Source of the DNA: Vicinamibacterales bacterium
GTDB lineage: Bacteria; Acidobacteriota; Vicinamibacteria; Vicinamibacterales; JAKQTR01
DNA: 43,268 nt
Direction: 5' to 3'
Assembly (NCBI GenBank): GCA_025456345.1
Contig: JALOKU010000033.1
Span: 1 to 43,268 of the forward strand
Shown: one piece after another, positions 1 to 10,033 of the stretch
Layout of the letters: each line of letters opens with the position of its first letter
Numbering within the stretch: position 1 is the first letter of the stretch
Notes under the pieces: generated by a model
The model's input: only the letters and a program-made list of their open reading frames with translations
The model's database searches: none
What the model was told of the DNA's origin: nothing
Translations under genes and position numbers: made by a program

Positions 1-1313
1 CCCTTCACCACCACCGCGATCTTCCGCGTACTGCGTATGTCTGTCAGCGGATCGCCCTCGAGCAGCAGGAAGTCGGCGGCCATGCCGGCGCCGATGGTGC
101 CCACGTGGTCCTGGATGCCGAGCAGGGCGGCGGCACCGCGCGTGGCTGTAAAGAGGGCCGCTTCGGGCGTCAGCCCGCTCGCGACGTAGAGTTCGAGTTC
201 GCGGTGCAGGCTGGCGCCCGGCACGACGAACTGCTGGGGCGTGTCGGTTCCCGCCGCGATCTTCCCGCCGAGCCGGTGGTACACGGCGACGAACCGCTGC
301 AGCACGGGCAGCGTCTTCTTGAACTGCGCGAGCGTGTCGGGCGTCCAGCGGGCGCGGCCCATGATGTCGGCCGGGTCCCAGGAATCGCGCAGCACGGCCG
401 GCGGCACGTCGGCGAGCGCCGGGTCGCGCATGAGGTCGGCGTCGGCCATTTTCGAGAACGCCTCGTGCAGCGCCAGCGTCGGCACGATCACCACGCCGCG
501 GGCGACGAGCTGCCGGGCCACCGCCTCCAGGCGCGCGAAGGGCACACGCTGCCATTCCAGCTCGAAGGCGGTCCAGCCGCCGAGAAAATCGTCGTGGGCC
601 TTGAGGAGCCGCCCGGGATCGTCCGACGCGGCATCGGCGATGCCGCTCAGGTGTTCGATGCTGGTGACGCCGGCATCGGCGGCCTGCACGGCCGTGGTCT
701 TGCCGAGATGCGCGGCCACCGGCACGCCGCGGGCGCGGGCCTCGGCCGCGATCACGGTCACCAGCGCGGGCTCCAGCCGGGTGTAGACCTTGATGACTTT
801 CGCGCCGGCATCGACCTCGGCGCGGACCGCGGCGCGCGCTTCGCCGACGGTGGCCACCTGCACGGCGTTCTTCCAGAAGCTGCCGGTGCCGTCGATGAGC
901 GGCCCGGAGGTGATGATGCGAGGCCGATCGGGGGAGTCCTCGCGCGCCATCGGGAAGATCACCGCGGCGTCGCTGTGCAGGTCGCGGACCGTCGTGACGC
1001 CGTACTTGAGGAACACCGCCGGCGTCCAGGGCTCGACGTGCACGTGCGCATCGATGAGCCCCGGGATCATCGTCTTGCCGGAGGCGTCGATGACGCGGAG
1101 GGCGGGAGGGTCAGCAGCGGCCGGCCGGTCGCCGGCGGCGGCTTCGACGTGGGTGATGAGGGCGCCGCGCACCACGACGGTGGCGCGCGGCGTCACACGC
1201 CCGTCGCCGTGAATGATCCTGACGTTGCGGACCAGCAGGTCCGCGGGAGCCTGGGCCATGATGATCGCGCTCGCGGCCAGGGCCAGTGCCGCGACAGAAG
1301 CGAGGAGCCGCAC
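1..1313 (-). CDS. Secreted amidohydrolase family protein (3' end outside window)
   Basis: This is a metal-dependent hydrolase of the amidohydrolase superfamily, close to the imidazolonepropionase/prolidase-like secreted group; the substrate cannot be told. The visible 437 residues start at a GTG at 1313, which gives a signal peptide (MRLLASVAALALAASA followed by IIMAQA). Metal-site motifs are present: DAHVH, IKVYTR, VAAHLG, IEHLSG and AAGTDT. The last visible part, with ADFLLLEGDPLTDI, is the typical C-terminal beta strand segment of the family, so only a few residues are probably missing. It starts 21 bp after the bacterioferritin stop on the same strand, so the two may be co-transcribed. 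A downstream ATG at 1259 would remove the signal peptide and is less likely. Confidence 0.85.
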   Translation of the reverse strand, partial: MRLLASVAALALAASAIIMAQAPADLLVRNVRIIHGDGRVTPRATVVVRGALITHVEAAAGDRPAAADPPALRVIDASGKTMIPGLIDAHVHVEPWTPAVFLKYGVTTVRDLHSDAAVIFPMAREDSPDRPRIITSGPLIDGTGSFWKNAVQVATVGEARAAVRAEVDAGAKVIKVYTRLEPALVTVIAAEARARGVPVAAHLGKTTAVQAADAGVTSIEHLSGIADAASDDPGRLLKAHDDFLGGWTAFELEWQRVPFARLEAVARQLVARGVVIVPTLALHEAFSKMADADLMRDPALADVPPAVLRDSWDPADIMGRARWTPDTLAQFKKTLPVLQRFVAVYHRLGGKIAAGTDTPQQFVVPGASLHRELELYVASGLTPEAALFTATRGAAALLGIQDHVGTIGAGMAADFLLLEGDPLTDIRSTRKIAVVVK

Positions 1314-1334
1314 GCCCAGGCCTGCCCGTTCGTC

Positions 1335-1799
1335 CTACGCCTGTATCGCGAGGTAGTTCTGGAGCCCCATCTGCTTGATCAGTTCGCGCTGGGTCTCGCC
1401 CCAGTCCGCGTGGCGCTCCTCGTCCTGCAGGATCTTCCTCAGCATGTCGGCGGAGCCGTTGTCGCCGGCAGCCTCACACGCGGCGATGGAGTCGTTGTAG
1501 GCCTTGATTGCGTCGAGTTCGTCGCCTTCGTCGAAGGAAACGATTTCCTCGACCGTACGTCCGATTTTGATCTTGTGAAGCTTCGACACGGTCGGCGAAC
1601 CCTCGAGGAACAGGATGCGGCCGATGTGCAACTCCGCGTGCTTCATCTCGTCGATCGCCTGCTTCTCGATGGCTTCGTGAAGCTTCTGGAATCCCCAGTT
1701 GGCGCACATCTCCGAGTGCACCATGTACTGGCTGATCGCGGTCAACTCCTCGGAGAGCCGCTCGTTCAGAATCTGGATGACCTTCGGATTACCCTTCAT
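1335..1799 (-). CDS. bfr: Bacterioferritin
   Basis: This is a 154-residue haem-containing ferritin that oxidises Fe(II) and stores it as mineral inside a 24-subunit cage. Length and sequence match the family throughout. The ferroxidase ligands are all present (E18, E51, H54, E94, E127, H130), as is Y25. The haem-ligand methionine is at M52 in the motif IDEMKHAE. The C-terminus MGLQNYL is also typical. The ATG at 1799 is preceded by a good ribosome binding site (GGGAG). It lies 60 bp downstream of the DNA methyltransferase stop and 21 bp upstream of the amidohydrolase; no bacterioferritin-associated ferredoxin gene is adjacent. Confidence 0.97.
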   Translation of the reverse strand: MKGNPKVIQILNERLSEELTAISQYMVHSEMCANWGFQKLHEAIEKQAIDEMKHAELHIGRILFLEGSPTVSKLHKIKIGRTVEEIVSFDEGDELDAIKAYNDSIAACEAAGDNGSADMLRKILQDEERHADWGETQRELIKQMGLQNYLAIQA

Positions 1800-1833
1800 G
1801 ACATTCTCCCATCGGATGAATACTCCCGCGAAC

Positions 1834-1851
1834 CGGTTACGGAACCGTCCC
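1834..1851. repeat. REP-like half-palindrome in the methyltransferase-bfr gap
   Basis: The sequence CGGTTACGGAACCG (1834-1847) is a 5-bp inverted repeat with a 4-nt loop and continues into TCCC. The stretch GGTTACGGAACCGTCCC (1835-1851) matches 13 of 17 positions of GGTTCTGAAACCGTCCC found in the hairpin inside the methyltransferase gene at 4122-4138. The shared end AACCGTCCC suggests one family of short palindromic repeats, possibly REP elements mobilised by a REP-associated Y1 transposase elsewhere in the genome; no such transposase is in the window. Confidence 0.5.
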
Positions 1852-1859
1852 GGCAGAGT

Positions 1860-4800
1860 CTATACCCGCCCGGGGCGCGCCGCCAGACGGCGGTGGCAGT
1901 CCGCTGCCGCGTCCCTGGTGCCGGCGTCGATGAGGGGAAACGACTCGAGAACGAGGGCGAATTCGTCAGGGGAGAGGCCGTACAGCGACGCCGCAAGTCC
2001 CTGGGCCTCCGCGTAGGCGCCGGGCCTGTGCCCGCCGGACCTGAGCAACTCGCGCCCGAGGTGACGCAGGCGCGCGGCGGCCAGGGACGCCGCCGTCGGC
2101 TTCGGAACGGGCAACCGCTCGACGGTGGCCGTGCCAAGGTGGGTCGTCACCCACAACCGGACGAGGTAGTTGGCCACGAAGCTGTTGAGCAGGCAGCACA
2201 GCACCACCTGGTCGCCGACCGGCATCACGTTCCTGAGGCAGTACAGCGTGTGCACCGTGACGGCGCCCGGCGGCACGATGGCCGAGATGAGCGTCAGCCG
2301 GTTGGTTGACGAAGCCACGTCGCGATACGCAAGCCGGTGGCGCCGGACAGCCTCCCGCAGCTCATGCCCCCCCGGCAGGCCGGCCTCCTCTGCGATCCGG
2401 AACTGGCAGTCCTGAAGCCGCACGGCAAACGGATCGACGTGCTTCCCTTCGACAACGGGCATCCCGGTCTGGCCAATCGCGAATCGCGGCCGGTCGTCGC
2501 TCCGGTTCAACTCGCGTCCGAAGCGCGCGCCCCAGCCCCGCTCGTCCGCCAGCGCGGGCCAGTTCGCCGCGAGCCGCTCGACCAGTTGAAGCTCCGGCTT
2601 CCTCCTGATGTAGGGAATCGCGAGCCCTGGCCCGGACAGGCGCCGGAGCAGCGCCGGCGTCAGCGTGACTCCGCGCTCACACGCGGCCTCCGCTTCCGGA
2701 GCCGCGGCTGCGTCGTCCAGCACGGCGGGATCCCGCTCCCCGAGGCGGCACCGGACCTCGCGTGTCGTTGCTCCCGGCGAGGTTGACAGCAGAAGAAACC
2801 TGACGCCGCGATGGATCGGAAAGATGCCCGCGCTGTTCTCGAAGCCGACGATGGTGTCGGTGGCACAGCGCTCGAAGAGCAGCCGCCTCAGGGCCGCGCT
2901 GCCGTGATCCGAGGCCAGCCCCCACGGCAGGACGAGCCCAAGCCGTCCTCCGTGTTTGAGGAGGCTGACGCTGCGTTCGACAAACAACTGGTACTGGTTG
3001 GCGTGACCGTCGGCACAGGCCTTGTAAACGCCCGACTGACGGACAAAGCAGGTCAATTGCCCCGCCATGCTTCTGCGCGCTCCGCGCACATCACCGTCTC
3101 CCGTATCGCCGCGCACCATTTCCCATGGCGGGTTGCCAAGGATGGCGTCGAAACCAGGCGCGTCCAGCGGCACGCCGTCTCCGTCGAAGAACACCTCGGG
3201 AAACTCGAGCGTCCAGTGCAGGAAACGGCGTTCGCCGGCAATCCGCTGCGCCTCGTCGAGCCGGGGCTGCGCGGTGTTCGCCGGCAGGCTCGCCGAGCCC
3301 GAACGAAGCCCCGCCGCGAGGTCCCTGAACTCGGCTGCGCCTGGCTGCGGCACCGCCGTGCTCGTCCAGAACCAGCACGCGCACCAGAGGTCCGCGACGC
3401 GGCGCAGCGCGGTCATGGCTGACGCAGGCGCGCGGGTGTCTGCCAGCATCCGTTCCTTGGCCTGAACGGCGTCGGCCGAATCGTCGGGCGTCGCGGCCAG
3501 ACGGTCGCGGATCGGCACGACCCAGCGCATCGCCGCCGTTGCCTCATCGCCTTCGAAGAGCGGCAGCACACCGCGCGCACGGACGGAAGGGCGCCCGCCG
3601 GGCGGCTGTCGCGACACGTCTTCAAGGGTGGCCCCCACGAGACTGTCGCCCGCGACGAACCGATGGTCGAGGAACGACAGCGGCCGGCCGCGGGCCAGCG
3701 TCGCGAGCCACATCGACAGGCGCGCCACCTGGACCGCCATGGGATTGGCGTCGACGCCGTAGAGGCAGTGCTGCGCCACGAGCCGCCGGAAGCCGGCCCG
3801 GTCGGCTTCGGTGATGTCCGAGGGGAAGCAGCCGCGCTCGCGCACGACGGCCGCCTCGTAGGCCGCGGCGAGATACCGGCAGGCAGCCACGAGCAACGCG
3901 CCGCTGCCCATCGCCGGATCGAGCACGCGCAAGCGGAGGATGCCAGCGGCACTCGTGCTCTCGACCAGCGGCTGCAAGGTGTGCCGGACCAGATACTCGG
4001 TGATCGCCCGGGGCGTATAGAAAGTGCCGCTCGACTTCCGAATCTCGCCGCGGCTGACGAGCGTAACACAAGGACCGGTTTCAGAACCCGTTCTTGCGGC
4101 AAGGGCAGGCCGCCGTTTGCAGGTTCTGAAACCGTCCCATTGCGGTTCGTAGTCCAGCACGCTTTCATACACGGCGCCCAGTTGTTCGACGCCGAGATCG
4201 CCGAAGGCGACGCGCTCGCGCCTGCCATTTGCCGCGAGCGTGGTGAGGGCCATCAGGGCGTCGGCCACGAGGCGGTCGTCGAGGCGGCCGGTTTCGGCGA
4301 GCGGCGCTCGCGCCGGAGCGAAGAGCCGGCCGTTGAACGGCGCCACGACGAGCGAGCCGGCGTGGCAGCCGGCGTGCGCCAGGCGCGACACCGCCTGGAG
4401 CGCCTCCCAGATGCCGCGCTCGGCCCCGGGCGTCTCGGCCTGCCTGCGAAGCGCCTCAATCGTGTAACTGCGGCGGTATACGGGATGCCAGGTCGGCACG
4501 AGCGAGCGCGACTCGGCGAACAGCAGGAAGAGCACGCGATAGACGAGCGTGAAGGCCTGATCGAGCGTCGAGGCGATGCGGGCGGTGTCGACCCGGGCTG
4601 CCGCCCGGCGGGCGCCGGAGTCCAGCATGCCCTGCAGAAAGAGCAGGAGCGCGTCGCGGACGCCGTTCCGCAGCGACGCCGACACCGCCACGCCATGCCG
4701 GGCCGAGCCGTCGACAATGGCGGGCGTGAGCGCGAGGAGTGCGTCCGATCTCAGCGCGCCCCAGAAGAGGGCCATAGCGGCCGGGTGATCGGCGAGCGCC

Positions 4801-5333
4801 TCGATGTCGAACTCGAGGTACCCGCGGGCGTAGGCGTGGCGGCCATCGCACAGGCGGAGCGCCCTGCCGTTGAAGCACAGCACCCAGCGGCATTCGAGGC
4901 GTGCGCTCTCGCGCGCCACGGCGCCCCAGAGCGGGTCGAGGGCCGCGCCCCACGGCCCGACGAGCAGGGGAACGGTGACGGACGCCGACACCGCATCGGC
5001 GACGAGCAGCGTCGCGCGGCCGGCTTCTCCAGGGCCGGCTTCATGGCCTGCGCGCCGCGGCATGCTCACGCCGCGCGCACGGGTCATCAGGGCGTCTCTG
5101 GGCTGGCGCGCCGAGAATCCGAGCACGCCGACCAGCGGCGCGGCGCCCAGGTCGAACATCGCTCGCAGCGACGAGGCCGGGCCCAGGCCGGATCCATCGC
5201 CGCGCCACCAGGCCCGGATGCGCCGCCGGGCCTGATCCCTGGACCGCTCGCCCAGGCGGCCGCAGAACGCGGTCCCAAGCAGATGCTCGGCGTAATAGTG
5301 CGACACGAGCGGCCCGCTGACACCGGCAATCAT
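1860..5333 (-). CDS. Eco57I-type N6-adenine DNA methyltransferase, possibly DrmMI/PglX-like
   Basis: This 1157-residue protein is a large adenine-specific DNA methyltransferase of the Eco57I/PglX class. It has TFYTPR near residue 437, the SAM-binding motif I DPAMGSGAL near 470, LYGVDANPMAV after it, and the catalytic motif NPPW near 734. About 430 N-terminal residues and a long C-terminal part, presumably for target recognition, flank the catalytic core. Its ATG overlaps the stop of the upstream helicase by 4 bp, so the two are translationally coupled. Such helicase-methyltransferase pairs occur in DISARM class 1 (drmD, drmMI) and resemble BREX PglX. No drmABC, brx or nuclease gene is in this window. 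Residues about 399-420 come from a REP-like hairpin and read as an inserted linker. The assignment as a DNA methyltransferase is firm; the system type is inference. Confidence 0.85.
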   Translation of the reverse strand: MIAGVSGPLVSHYYAEHLLGTAFCGRLGERSRDQARRRIRAWWRGDGSGLGPASSLRAMFDLGAAPLVGVLGFSARQPRDALMTRARGVSMPRRAGHEAGPGEAGRATLLVADAVSASVTVPLLVGPWGAALDPLWGAVARESARLECRWVLCFNGRALRLCDGRHAYARGYLEFDIEALADHPAAMALFWGALRSDALLALTPAIVDGSARHGVAVSASLRNGVRDALLLFLQGMLDSGARRAAARVDTARIASTLDQAFTLVYRVLFLLFAESRSLVPTWHPVYRRSYTIEALRRQAETPGAERGIWEALQAVSRLAHAGCHAGSLVVAPFNGRLFAPARAPLAETGRLDDRLVADALMALTTLAANGRRERVAFGDLGVEQLGAVYESVLDYEPQWDGFRTCKRRPALAARTGSETGPCVTLVSRGEIRKSSGTFYTPRAITEYLVRHTLQPLVESTSAAGILRLRVLDPAMGSGALLVAACRYLAAAYEAAVVRERGCFPSDITEADRAGFRRLVAQHCLYGVDANPMAVQVARLSMWLATLARGRPLSFLDHRFVAGDSLVGATLEDVSRQPPGGRPSVRARGVLPLFEGDEATAAMRWVVPIRDRLAATPDDSADAVQAKERMLADTRAPASAMTALRRVADLWCACWFWTSTAVPQPGAAEFRDLAAGLRSGSASLPANTAQPRLDEAQRIAGERRFLHWTLEFPEVFFDGDGVPLDAPGFDAILGNPPWEMVRGDTGDGDVRGARRSMAGQLTCFVRQSGVYKACADGHANQYQLFVERSVSLLKHGGRLGLVLPWGLASDHGSAALRRLLFERCATDTIVGFENSAGIFPIHRGVRFLLLSTSPGATTREVRCRLGERDPAVLDDAAAAPEAEAACERGVTLTPALLRRLSGPGLAIPYIRRKPELQLVERLAANWPALADERGWGARFGRELNRSDDRPRFAIGQTGMPVVEGKHVDPFAVRLQDCQFRIAEEAGLPGGHELREAVRRHRLAYRDVASSTNRLTLISAIVPPGAVTVHTLYCLRNVMPVGDQVVLCCLLNSFVANYLVRLWVTTHLGTATVERLPVPKPTAASLAAARLRHLGRELLRSGGHRPGAYAEAQGLAASLYGLSPDEFALVLESFPLIDAGTRDAAADCHRRLAARPGRV
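4072..4137. repeat. REP-like hairpin inside the methyltransferase reading frame
   Basis: A near-perfect inverted repeat is formed by GGACCGGTTTCAGAACC (4072-4088) and GGTTCTGAAACCGTCC (4122-4137), with 13 bp perfect and one bulged base. The loop is about 33 nt. The element reads through in frame in the methyltransferase and contributes about 22 arginine- and alanine-rich residues just before the conserved TFYTPR motif. It resembles the element at 1834-1851. Confidence 0.7.
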
Positions 5334-7666
5334 GACGTCAGGAAGATCAGCAGCACCGGCTGAGGCGGCTCCGTGATGGCCGCGTTCGAAGGACCGGCCG
5401 CGTCGGCGTGGGCCTCGTCGGCTTCTCGCTCCGCCCGGCGTTCGAACAACCCCTGCTGCACCGCCCTCCGGGCGCTCGCGCGGGCGGCGATCCGCGCGTC
5501 ACGATCGAAGCCGTCGCCGCCGTGCGCGCCCTCCGGTTCTCGGGGCGGAATCGCCGCGGCCATCACTGGCACGAGCGTCGCCAGCGCGTCGGATGCGCGG
5601 GCCTGAATGTCCCGGCGCCGGGAGAACGCGGGGCACCGGCCTTCGGCCAGGACGGGCACCAGTTCCTCGTGCGGATCAAGTCCGGCGTGCGCGGCCGAAG
5701 AGACCCGGAAGATCGCGAGAAGGCCGCTGCGCCCGCGCGAGATCGGCAGCCGGGAACTCCGGACGGCCGTCACCAGGATTCCGCCGGAGCGCTGGAAGGC
5801 GTTCCCCGGTCGTTGCCTGCGGCTCCCGGCTTCCGACGCTCGCAGCAACTGCCGGCGCAACCCGAGGTGCGCGGCGACCTCGCGCGCGGCTCGCCCGAGG
5901 TCGAGGCGCTGCACCGCGCCGGAGACACGCCTTCTGCTGACGGCAGCGGGCCTGGCCGCCGTGTCCCTGAAGCCGCCGTCCAGGTCCAGGCACGCGGCCA
6001 TCACGCTCTCGTCGCTCGGACCCAACACGTCCTCGATTGCCCCGACCGCCGTTCTGGCGCGATCGAGGCGCCGGGCGAGGCGCGCGAGGATGTCCGGCTC
6101 AGCCGTTCGGGACGCCAGCAGATTGACGGCGTGCACGGTGCGCTGCTGGCCGATGCGATCGACACGGCCGATGCGCTGTTCAAGGCGCATCGGGTTCCAG
6201 GGCAGTTCGAGGTTGATGACGAGTCGGCAGCGCGGCTGCAGGTTCAGCCCCTCGCCGGCGGCATCGGTTGCGAGCAGCACGCGCGCGCCGCCGCCGTTGA
6301 ACCGGCTGACCGCCGCCGCGCGTTCGAACCGGTCCATCGCGCCGTGCAGGACCACCGTCTCCGCTCCCACCACGCCTCGAAGCGCTTCCAGCGTGTCGCG
6401 ATACTCGGTGAAGACGATGGCGGGCTCACGCAGTCGTGCGCCTCGGCGAAGGCCGCGCCGTCCGCCAGAGCACGGAGCCGGCGGCGTTCCTCGTGCCCGT
6501 CATCGAAACCAGACGCACCCAGCACCCCCGCCGGCTCGGCATCCGCCTCATCGCCTTCATCCCACAGCAGCGGAAGCTGCACGCCGGCGGGTTCGGGCGC
6601 TGCGCCGAGGCGCTCCAGCCGCGCGACCAGCGACCGGTGCAGCGGTCCCGTCGCGGCCCTCCGGGCCGCTGCGCTGCGCCCACACCGTCCTGATGTAGTC
6701 GTCGAGTTGCCGGCGGACGGCGAGCTCGGCTTGAGCGGCCTCGACCCGATGCAGGTGCACGCGCCGCCTGCGCGAGATGCCCGCGTCCTCCCGGGTCCTG
6801 CGGAACATGACCATCGGGTCGCCGGCGGCCAGCGCGCCGATGCCGCAGAGCGCATGAAAGGCCCGGTGATCCCCGCTGTGCGGCGTGGCGGTGAGCAGCA
6901 GCACGAAGCGGGCCCGGGCGGCAACAGCGTCTGCGGCCGCACGGCGTTCGCTGTCGCCCGCCGCGAGGTGGGCCTCGTCGACGATGACGGCGTCCCACGA
7001 CACGCGTTCGAGGCTGCGCCGGACCTCGGGACGCTTGGCGAAATCGAGCGACGCGACGCGGATGCCCGGGACGGACCAGGGATCGATCGACGCCGGCAGG
7101 ACCGGCCTGAGGCTGCGGAGCCAGCCGGCGTCGGCGACGACGGACTCCATGCCGAATCGTTCCGCAAGCTCCGCGCACCACTGATCGCACAGGCCGGGCG
7201 GCGCGAGCACGAGCACGCGATCGAGGGCCGAGCGGGCGCGAAGCTCGGCCAGCACCAGGCCCGCCTCGATGGTCTTGCCGAGGCCGACCGCGTCGGCGAG
7301 AAGCAGCCTCCGCGCTCCGCGGCGAACCACCGCAAGCGCAGGTTCCAGTTGGTGCGGGAACAAATCGACGCTGGCGCGGGCCGCCCCGCACAAGGTCCAG
7401 GGCTCGCGCTGGCCGAGGATTGAGGTCCGCAACGCGGTCATCCATGCGCGCCTCGAGACGGCACGAAGACGGCCCGGCAGGGCCAGCGCCACCGGCCGGT
7501 CGAACGGCGCCAGGAGGACGATGGGCCCGCCTGCCGGGGCGCCGCGTTGGCCCGCCGCAGGGTCGAGATGGAGTTCCCGGCAGTCGGCGCGGGCGACGTC
7601 GGAACGCAGGATCCATGGGCATCCGCGCACCTGGACAAGGGCGCCCGGTTGAATCGCCGTGTGCAA
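5330..7666 (-). pseudogene. SNF2/HepA-like superfamily 2 helicase with two compensating frameshifts (DrmD-like)
   Basis: This gene encodes an ATP-dependent DNA translocase related to HepA/RapA and DISARM DrmD. The start is a TTG at 7666 with GGAGG nine bases upstream. Helicase motifs are in order: ADAVGLGKT (Walker A), VDEAH (II), TATPHSGD (III), then VFTEYRD, VVLHGAMDRF, ATDAAGEGLNLQ (V) and QRIGRVDRIGQ (VI). The frame is broken twice. From about 6680 to 6437 the coding sense (RSLVARLERLG, LLWDEGDEAD, GFDDGHEERRRL) is in a second frame, after which the first frame resumes. The first frame has TGA stops at 6557 and just after it within this segment. The flanking frames are the same, so the two lesions compensate each other. 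The cause may be sequencing or assembly error, or true indels. The stop overlaps the methyltransferase start by 4 bp. Confidence 0.75.
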
Positions 7667-7709
7667 GAACTGCCACCTCCGTGGGCCAGGCGGGTTGCAG
7701 AAAATGCCA
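7662..7709. other. Twin TGCA-N6-TGCCA motifs before the helicase start
   Basis: Two similar motifs lie in the spacer between the helicase and the S9 peptidase: TGCAAGAACTGCCA (7662-7675) and TGCAGAAAATGCCA (7696-7709). The first overlaps the helicase TTG start. A similar pair occurs at 21973-22018 before the radical SAM gene. On the minus strand they read TGGCA-N5/6-TGCA, which looks like a sigma-54 element but has a spacing 2 bp too short. The rest of the 210-bp spacer holds no gene I can see. Confidence 0.4.
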
Positions 7710-7843
7710 CCCCTCCGCCGCGGCCTCGTGATTTTCCGGGCAGTTTCGCCCGAGGGCCGCGCGACGGCGTATTCCTACGCAAGGGGCGTGCTATTCTTCC
7801 GCCTTCGCCAAGCGGCCTGTCGGCCGGCTTCGGCGGGACAGGC

Positions 7844-7868
7844 GGGATTAGGGGTTCGGGATTCGGGA
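7844..7868 (+). repeat. Heptamer array GGGATTM before the S9 peptidase
   Basis: Three 7-bp units (GGGATTA, GGGGTTC, GGGATTC) plus GGGA sit directly before the S9 peptidase. The final GGGAGA doubles as its ribosome binding site. The same heptamer, in reverse complement, occurs at 37211-37231. Confidence 0.65.
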
Positions 7869-7876
7869 GAAGCGCC

Positions 7877-9921
<2,045 letters not shown>

Positions 9922-9925
<4 letters not shown>

Positions 9926-10033
9926 GGGCTAGGGGCTGGGCGCTAGGGGCTAGTCAGGTTCGCTGTCGAGCTGCCACCCACGCGGCGGACGCCGCGTCCG
10001 ACCAGCGCCTAGCGCCCAGTCCCTAGCCCCTGA
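9922..10033. repeat. Inverted heptamer arrays (CTAGGGG/CTAGCGC) between convergent genes
   Basis: The left arm (about 9922-9957) is built of 7-bp units such as GGGGCTA and GGGCGCTA. The right arm (about 10002-10033) is its near reverse complement, giving about 30 paired bases. Between them sits a perfect small hairpin, CGCGGC-GGAC-GCCGCG (9981-9996). Because the flanking S9 and anti-sigma genes converge here, the structure may act as a bidirectional transcription terminator, though there is no T tract. Confidence 0.75.

Noticed and set aside
105..2309. Long plus-strand frame opposite the amidohydrolase, bacterioferritin and methyltransferase genes
   Set aside because: It is a GC-driven shadow: Arg/Gly/His-rich, no domain motif, and it lies fully opposite three well-supported genes.
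6557..6559. In-frame TGA in the helicase as a selenocysteine codon
   Set aside because: More stops follow in the same frame, and the helicase-like sequence here is in another frame, so this is a frameshift and not recoding.
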